The notes under the pieces were generated by a model. The model made no database searches and was not told the origin of the DNA. It was given only the letters and a program-made list of their open reading frames with translations. A DNA stretch of 64,000 bases from CAVVWJ01 sp965652025 (GTDB lineage Bacteria > Gemmatimonadota > Gemmatimonadetes > Gemmatimonadales > GWC2-71-9), in NCBI GenBank assembly GCA_965652025.1, contig CBFGTM010000011.1, positions 13,148 to 77,147 of the forward strand, read 5' to 3'. A program made the position numbers and the translations under genes. This document shows, in pieces, positions 58,871-64,000 of this stretch. Position 1 is the stretch's first letter, and each line of letters starts with the position of its first letter.

Positions 58871-61800
58871 GGCGCGCTCGGAACAGGAGACCGGGCGAGA
58901 GGCTCCCGCCGCGAATGCTGGTTCTGAGCCAGCGCTGCAGAGTGTACTCCAGCTCGAAGCCAGGACCGAGGTTGGCGCCGGGCGTCTGCCGTGCCTGGCT
59001 GCCGAGCTGGAGCGGGAGCTGCATGTCGAGGAACAGCCGCGGGCCCACGTAGCGCCCCGCCGTGAGCGTGAGCCCACGACTCGGCTCCTGCCGGATCTGG
59101 AATACGTCGAGACCGAGACTCTGGCCGGCTGCGTTGGAGATGGCGCTGGTGAGGGTACCGAGCGCCACCTGTTCCCCCACGTTTCCACCGCCCGTTCCGC
59201 TGCCCTCGAAGAGCGGGTTGTCCGATGCGGGTCGTCCGGTGACGATGTACGACAGGATGTCATCCTGGCTCAGGCTCGGGTCGGAGGTGAACTCGAGCCC
59301 CAGGCTGTCGAGCCGTCCTCGGGCGTGCACGTCGATGATCACGCCTTCGTCTTCGCCGCTGCCCTGAGTCGGCACCTGGTAGGACGCGGTGACATCGAGC
59401 TTGGTGGAATCGATCGGGCCGGCGAGGTTGATGTCGCCCTCGCTCAGCCGGAACTGCCTGCCGCTCAGCTCGAGGGTGCCTCGGTCCGGTACCGGCTCCA
59501 CCTGCCCGAAGAACTGCATATCCTGGCCCGGCTGCTGGGTCAGCCGGAGCTTGCCCATCAGCTCAATGTTGGCCTTCGGGCTGCTGGTCCGCCGGATCCA
59601 CACCTGACCCGGCATCTGGACCGACAAGTCCATCTTGACTCGGTCCATGAGGCCTGGCGTCTCCTCGCCCTGCGTGAGCACGGCGGGCCCGAAGTCCCGG
59701 GCCAACTGACGCAGCTCGACTGGAGTGAGCTCCACCTCTTCGATCTGTGCCTTGGCGTTCCCCGCTCCCACGAAGAAGTCGGTCCGGCCGAGAAGCACGC
59801 TGCCGGTAAGCTCCGGATGGAGCAGCGTCCCGCCGACCTGCACTTTGCCCGAGGCGGAGGTGCGAAGCTGGTCCGAGTGGACCAGCCGGAAGTCGCGCAG
59901 CGTCCCCGCGAGCCTGAGCCCCGGATCACTCAACGGCTTGAGCCGGATGTCGCCCGAGCCCAGCAGCTCCTCCTTCTTTCCGGTGAGCAGCCGGAGCTTC
60001 TCGATCCGAAGCCCGTCGCCGTCGAGCTGCCCGACCAGCTCGCCTTCTCTATATGCCACACCGATCGGTGGAAGCTCGAGCGTCGCACGGGTGAGGTGGA
60101 GCCCACCGGTCGCCCGCGGCGCCTTAATGGTGCCGCCGATCCGCGCGTCCGTGGCAAGTCTCCCGCCCAGCCCTTTGGCGACATCGGGCGGCAGCAGTGG
60201 CTGAAACAGGGATAGGTCGAAGCTGTCCGCGCGCACCGCCAGGGAGACGGTGTCGACTGCGAGCGCCTCGCTCGCGACGGCAGCGCTGGTGTCGCGCGGG
60301 GCGAGCGTGAAGCGGTACGGCAGGCTCCCCTCGACAGTGAGCGCGCCACCACGGAGTGGTCGCGCCGCGGCGGCCATCCGGAGGCCACCGCCGGTCCAGT
60401 CGAGTCTGGTCCTCACGGTGCCGACATCGCGCTTATCCCGCGACGCGATGGCGAGACTGATGTCGCCCTGTAGGCGGGGATCCTCGGCGGGACCGGTCAG
60501 GTGGATCCCGCCGTCGAGCCGACCACCGACCGGTACCAGCCCCGACGCCCGGAGGGTGCCGAGCTCGAGCGACTTGACCCGGAGGCTCAGGTCACTACTG
60601 CCGCGCCGATCGAGCACCCCGTTCACCACGATGCTCCGGTCGCCGGCGCGGAGCGAGAGATTGTTCACCTCGACCCGGGGTCCGAAGCCGAGCTCGGTAG
60701 GCCGCTGGAGGGCCCAGGCGCGCCCTCCCTCCTCCAGCGTGAGCTGCTGCAGCTCGGCGCGTACCGTGTCCCGAGCCGCGGAGACGGTTCCCCGCAGCTG
60801 GGTCGCGAGCCGCACGCTGTCGCCGATATTGAGCTTGAGGTCCAGAGCCAGGGTTGAGTCGTAGCCGCCGGAGGCGGTCAGGCTCCGGAGCGAGAGCTTT
60901 CCGAAGGCGGCGTCCGTGACCCTCAGATTTCCCGAGAGCGCGCCGAGCCGAGTGCTGTCGAGCGTGGCCTTGGTGGTCAGTGAAATCCGGTTGGCGAGAT
61001 TACCGCCGAACGCCAGCCCAAAGGCTTCGATAGCGCCTTGCACCTTCCATCTCCAGGCAGGGCCGCCGATCGCCAGGTTGATCCGGGCTGAATCCGCGCC
61101 GGCCGTGTCCGAGCCCAGCAACGCTGCGACCGGTGCGAGATCACCCAGGGAACCGTTGAGTCTCAGCGTGCCCGGGATCGGCCCCGGCCGGAGCTGCACC
61201 CGTCCTCCGCCGCTCAGCAGCGCGACGTTGGACCGGAGAAGCAGGGTGTCGAGCTGAAGCTGCCCATCCACCGGGCTCAGCACCACGTCGAGCGCGGGCA
61301 CCCGGATCCCCCCTACGCCGCCCATCGCTTTCACCGTTCCTCCGACGGTGCGTGGACCGGCGCTGTCGGTCTCGACGGTGAGAGCGAACTGCGACTCCAC
61401 TCGGCCGTCCGCATCCGACCGCCCCGTCCACCGCGTCAGGTGTTCGAGTCGGAGGCCACCATGGGCGCTGACGGTGGTGCGATTGCTCGAGGGCAGGCTG
61501 CGCACTGTGGCGTCGAGCGCGCCGTCGGGCCCATCGGCCCGAAGCTTCGCCTGGACCTGTTTGCCGTCCATCTGCGCGTCCATCGAACCGCTGGTGAGCT
61601 CCGCCTGGTTGATTCGCGAGGGCAGGAGGGTAACGCCCACAGTAGCGTGCATGCTGTCGGGCGACGCCCGGGTAACCTCGGCGGTGAAATTGGTGTTCAG
61701 GTCGGTGTGCAGGTCCGGCCGGCCGAGCAGTGCGCCGAGATCGATCCCGCTCGAGCGGCCCTCGCGGATTCGGTAGACCGGCGCCGAGGCTCCCGGCGTT

Positions 61801-63965
61801 CCGTCGCCCGCCGCGGAGAGGTCACCGCCGTTGGTCCGGAGCAAAGCGCTATAGGTCAGTGCCTCTCCAGCGAGGCGGAGGTCCGCCGTTCCCCCCGTGA
61901 TCTTCACCTCTCCCAGCCGCGAGGGCTCCAGGGTTAGCCGGCCGCGCGCCGCACGATGATCGCCGCGCAGCCGTGCCTCGCCTCTGAGCGAGAGCGTCAC
62001 CGGCCCGGCGAGCTGAGGCCGGCCGAGGAAGGTGCCGAGGTCCACCGCTTCCAGCGCGGCGCGCCGGAGCAGGTAGGATGCCGTACTGTCGAACGGACGG
62101 CCGAACAGCTCGAGCAGCAGGCGGCCCCCCTGCACGGCCCCCTCGCCGGTGAGCCGGAGCTGGCCCCGGTCGAGGCGGGCAATTGCATCCACCCGCTCCA
62201 CTCGTCGCGCTCCATAGCGGAGTTCGTCCAGGTGGAAGCTGGCAGAGACCCGCGCCGCGGCGGGAGCGGTGCCGCGACCGCTGAGCCGGAAGCGGCCGGA
62301 GAGCGGCGCGGGTATCGTGTCACCCGCGAGCACACCCAGGTCCACCCGGTCGATGCGTCCGTCGCGCAGCTCGTAGCTCAGCGTGTCGCCCAGGGTGATA
62401 TGACCGCGCGTGGTGATGCGTCCGCCGCCGGCCCGGATCTCGGGCCGGATGTCCAGCCGACCGCCGGCCAGCCGAAGCGTGGCATTTCCGAGTGAGCTGC
62501 GTGCGCCAGTATCGCGGACAGCGGCCAGGTCCACCCGTCCGTGTACCCTGGCCGAATCGGGAGAGGCGCCTTTGCCACTGACCTGGAAACCGACGGCGAG
62601 CGCCGGATTACCATCGGAGCCGGTCAGACTCCGAGCCACGGCGGCGGTGCCCGGCATGCCCACGGCGCTGCCCGAGAGCCGATAGCTGGGGATGGAGTCG
62701 AACAGCCGCGCCCGGCCGGTCGCGCTCACACTGCCGGAGTCGAGCGCGCCCCGGAGTGACAGATCCGCGGTGCCGTCGGTGAGGAGCGCCCCCAGCTCGA
62801 ACCGTCGCACCTTCACGGAGCCGAGCCGACTCCTGCCGACATGGAGACGGATGCTGCCGTCCGCGCTCGAGAGCGGCCCATCGGTCTCCGCGTCGAGCCG
62901 CGCGTTCACCTCTCCGGAGGGTGCCGAGGTGTGAAGCCGAGCAGGATCGAACTCCGCGATCAGCCCGTGCACCCGATAGGAAGCGGGCCGGCCCCGCGCG
63001 AGCCGAGTGCCTGCGTCCACCGTGAGGCGGCCGCGGCCCAGCGTGGCGCCGAGGTGCGCCGTGACCAGGTTGCCGCTCCCTTTGGCATGGGCATCGATCA
63101 CCAGCTCGCCCTCGGGCGGTACCGAGGGGGCGAGTGTGGCCAAATCGGCCAGCGCCAGCGGCCGCGCGGCAAGCCGGACGTCCAGGCGGTTTACCAGGCG
63201 GGAATCGCGGAAACTGCGGGGCAGGACCACACGACCGATAAGGTCGCTGGCCTCGGAGTGAACCCGCAGCGGGTCGAGGCGGAGCTCGTCGGGCGTCAGT
63301 CGGCCGCGGGTGGTCACGCCCAGCCATCGGTCGCTGAGCGGGGGACGAACTGCCAGGAGCAGCCGATCGATCGTCACCAGGGCGGTATCGCCGAGAATGA
63401 GATCGCGTGCGGCAAGCTCCTGCACCCGTGCGTGTGCGACCGAATCAGCCGCCAGCTCCGCCGCGACCGACACATCGCGGACGAGCAGCCGAGCTATGGT
63501 GAAACTGCCGCCTCCGCCGGTCGTATCGGCGGACTTTCGCAGCACGTCCATGAGGTCCCATCGCCCGCTCCGGCGCCGCATGCTGACGCTGCCGCCGATA
63601 ATACTCACCGAGTCCAGCCGACTCGTCGGTATCCGGAGTCCCGGTAGGGAGTAGCCGACCGCTAGACGGTCGATACGCGCGAGGTCGCGCCGCTCATCGC
63701 GCAGGCGGACGTGTTCCAGCACGAGGCCGTGCAGGAAATCGCCGGAGACGCGGCCCACCTCGAGTCGGTTCCCGGGATTGAGCGGTGCCAGCGTCAACAG
63801 CTTACGCACGACCAGCGTGGCCACCGGGGGGACTTGCAGCAGCGCCAGCAGTACGACCACAATGACCAGCAGCGCCGTGAGTCCGATCCCTACCCGCCGC
63901 AGCCAGCGCCTGGGCGGGCGAGCGGTCGGAGGGGCTTCAGGGTCGTGACTCGTCATAACGCTCAC
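58860..63965 (-). CDS. tamB: TamB/DUF490 translocation and assembly protein
   Basis: A 1701-residue protein. One N-terminal membrane helix (about 26-48, LTALLVIVVVLLALLQVPPV) anchors it in the inner membrane; a long periplasmic beta-taco of repeated strand pairs follows, and the C-terminal TamB domain (about 1350-1701) ends LLFRARRAY with DDILSYIVTGRPAS and GEQVALGTLTSA signatures. TamB proteins bridge inner and outer membranes for phospholipid transport and outer-membrane protein assembly. GTG 63965 or ATG 63956 are both possible starts; the promoter lies outside the window. It overlaps tamA. Confidence 0.93.
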   Translation of the reverse strand: MSVMTSHDPEAPPTARPPRRWLRRVGIGLTALLVIVVVLLALLQVPPVATLVVRKLLTLAPLNPGNRLEVGRVSGDFLHGLVLEHVRLRDERRDLARIDRLAVGYSLPGLRIPTSRLDSVSIIGGSVSMRRRSGRWDLMDVLRKSADTTGGGGSFTIARLLVRDVSVAAELAADSVAHARVQELAARDLILGDTALVTIDRLLLAVRPPLSDRWLGVTTRGRLTPDELRLDPLRVHSEASDLIGRVVLPRSFRDSRLVNRLDVRLAARPLALADLATLAPSVPPEGELVIDAHAKGSGNLVTAHLGATLGRGRLTVDAGTRLARGRPASYRVHGLIAEFDPARLHTSAPSGEVNARLDAETDGPLSSADGSIRLHVGRSRLGSVKVRRFELGALLTDGTADLSLRGALDSGSVSATGRARLFDSIPSYRLSGSAVGMPGTAAVARSLTGSDGNPALAVGFQVSGKGASPDSARVHGRVDLAAVRDTGARSSLGNATLRLAGGRLDIRPEIRAGGGRITTRGHITLGDTLSYELRDGRIDRVDLGVLAGDTIPAPLSGRFRLSGRGTAPAAARVSASFHLDELRYGARRVERVDAIARLDRGQLRLTGEGAVQGGRLLLELFGRPFDSTASYLLRRAALEAVDLGTFLGRPQLAGPVTLSLRGEARLRGDHRAARGRLTLEPSRLGEVKITGGTADLRLAGEALTYSALLRTNGGDLSAAGDGTPGASAPVYRIREGRSSGIDLGALLGRPDLHTDLNTNFTAEVTRASPDSMHATVGVTLLPSRINQAELTSGSMDAQMDGKQVQAKLRADGPDGALDATVRSLPSSNRTTVSAHGGLRLEHLTRWTGRSDADGRVESQFALTVETDSAGPRTVGGTVKAMGGVGGIRVPALDVVLSPVDGQLQLDTLLLRSNVALLSGGGRVQLRPGPIPGTLRLNGSLGDLAPVAALLGSDTAGADSARINLAIGGPAWRWKVQGAIEAFGLAFGGNLANRISLTTKATLDSTRLGALSGNLRVTDAAFGKLSLRSLTASGGYDSTLALDLKLNIGDSVRLATQLRGTVSAARDTVRAELQQLTLEEGGRAWALQRPTELGFGPRVEVNNLSLRAGDRSIVVNGVLDRRGSSDLSLRVKSLELGTLRASGLVPVGGRLDGGIHLTGPAEDPRLQGDISLAIASRDKRDVGTVRTRLDWTGGGLRMAAAARPLRGGALTVEGSLPYRFTLAPRDTSAAVASEALAVDTVSLAVRADSFDLSLFQPLLPPDVAKGLGGRLATDARIGGTIKAPRATGGLHLTRATLELPPIGVAYREGELVGQLDGDGLRIEKLRLLTGKKEELLGSGDIRLKPLSDPGLRLAGTLRDFRLVHSDQLRTSASGKVQVGGTLLHPELTGSVLLGRTDFFVGAGNAKAQIEEVELTPVELRQLARDFGPAVLTQGEETPGLMDRVKMDLSVQMPGQVWIRRTSSPKANIELMGKLRLTQQPGQDMQFFGQVEPVPDRGTLELSGRQFRLSEGDINLAGPIDSTKLDVTASYQVPTQGSGEDEGVIIDVHARGRLDSLGLEFTSDPSLSQDDILSYIVTGRPASDNPLFEGSGTGGGNVGEQVALGTLTSAISNAAGQSLGLDVFQIRQEPSRGLTLTAGRYVGPRLFLDMQLPLQLGSQARQTPGANLGPGFELEYTLQRWLRTSIRGGSLSPGLLFRARRAY

Positions 63966-64000
63966 CGAAAAACAAGGGCGGCTCGAGCTGATGGATATGT

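Overview
The window looks like a chromosomal stretch of a high-GC Gram-negative bacterium, most likely a Gemmatimonadota member or close relative. This is inference from gene content and style, not from a marker tree. The pointers are: a SusC/SusD pair, a Ser/Thr kinase fused to TolB-like and TPR modules, many lipoproteins with Gly/Ser-rich Ig-like domains, an actinobacterial-style 2-oxoglutarate decarboxylase/E2 fusion (Kgd), a bacilliredoxin, TamA/TamB (so an outer membrane), and very frequent 4-base ATGA/GTGA overlaps between successive genes.

Layout. 1-5800: type IV prepilins, a PfpI-type protein, MazG, RsgA, proline dehydrogenase and topoisomerase IB. 5955-8442: a LytS/LytTR-type two-component pair and a lipoprotein. 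8443-14755: a nutrient-uptake locus (SusD, SusC, a receiver-less OmpR-type regulator). 14890-18430: bacilliredoxin, Ser/Thr kinase, alpha/beta hydrolase. 18427-24193: fatty-acid beta-oxidation (FadJ, FadI), a methyltransferase and GlpD. 24152-29066: a cupredoxin lipoprotein and Kgd, closed by a clear terminator. 29071-31861: HNH, rhodanese-like, hydrolase and DHFR-like genes; the last two look less GC-rich and may be acquired. 31913-36389: transketolase, transaldolase and a dicarboxylate symporter in one overlapping operon. 36459-40883: M61 peptidase, small proteins, an FRG-domain protein and a solitary rpsD. 40939-41493: terminator and a roughly 480-bp array of degenerate 21-bp repeats. 41487-45892: envelope proteins, a di-haem cytochrome and a cysteine-rich SufR-like regulator. 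46029-56713: a metal-handling island (YceI, CopB ATPase, envelope proteins, a multicopper-oxidase stub, a PCYCGC-like protein, a CDF transporter, a hidden 37-residue metallothionein-like gene with a Cys-tailed ECF sigma factor, then ArsR, a small ORF, metallophosphoesterase, DUF47 and aquaporin). 56726-63965: TamA and TamB.

The most unusual features lie between or at the edges of genes. First, a family of composite elements: arrays of 7-8-bp repeats facing inverted arrays, several with a conserved palindromic core. They sit at gene junctions and have been read into protein tails, linkers and signal peptides. Second, the 21-bp minisatellite downstream of rpsD. Third, the metallothionein-ECF operon divergent from an arsR-aquaporin operon. 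Two genes (transketolase and aquaporin) have family-conserved N termini upstream of any ATG/GTG/TTG and may start at CTG. I recognised no rRNA, tRNA, CRISPR array, intact insertion sequence or prophage.
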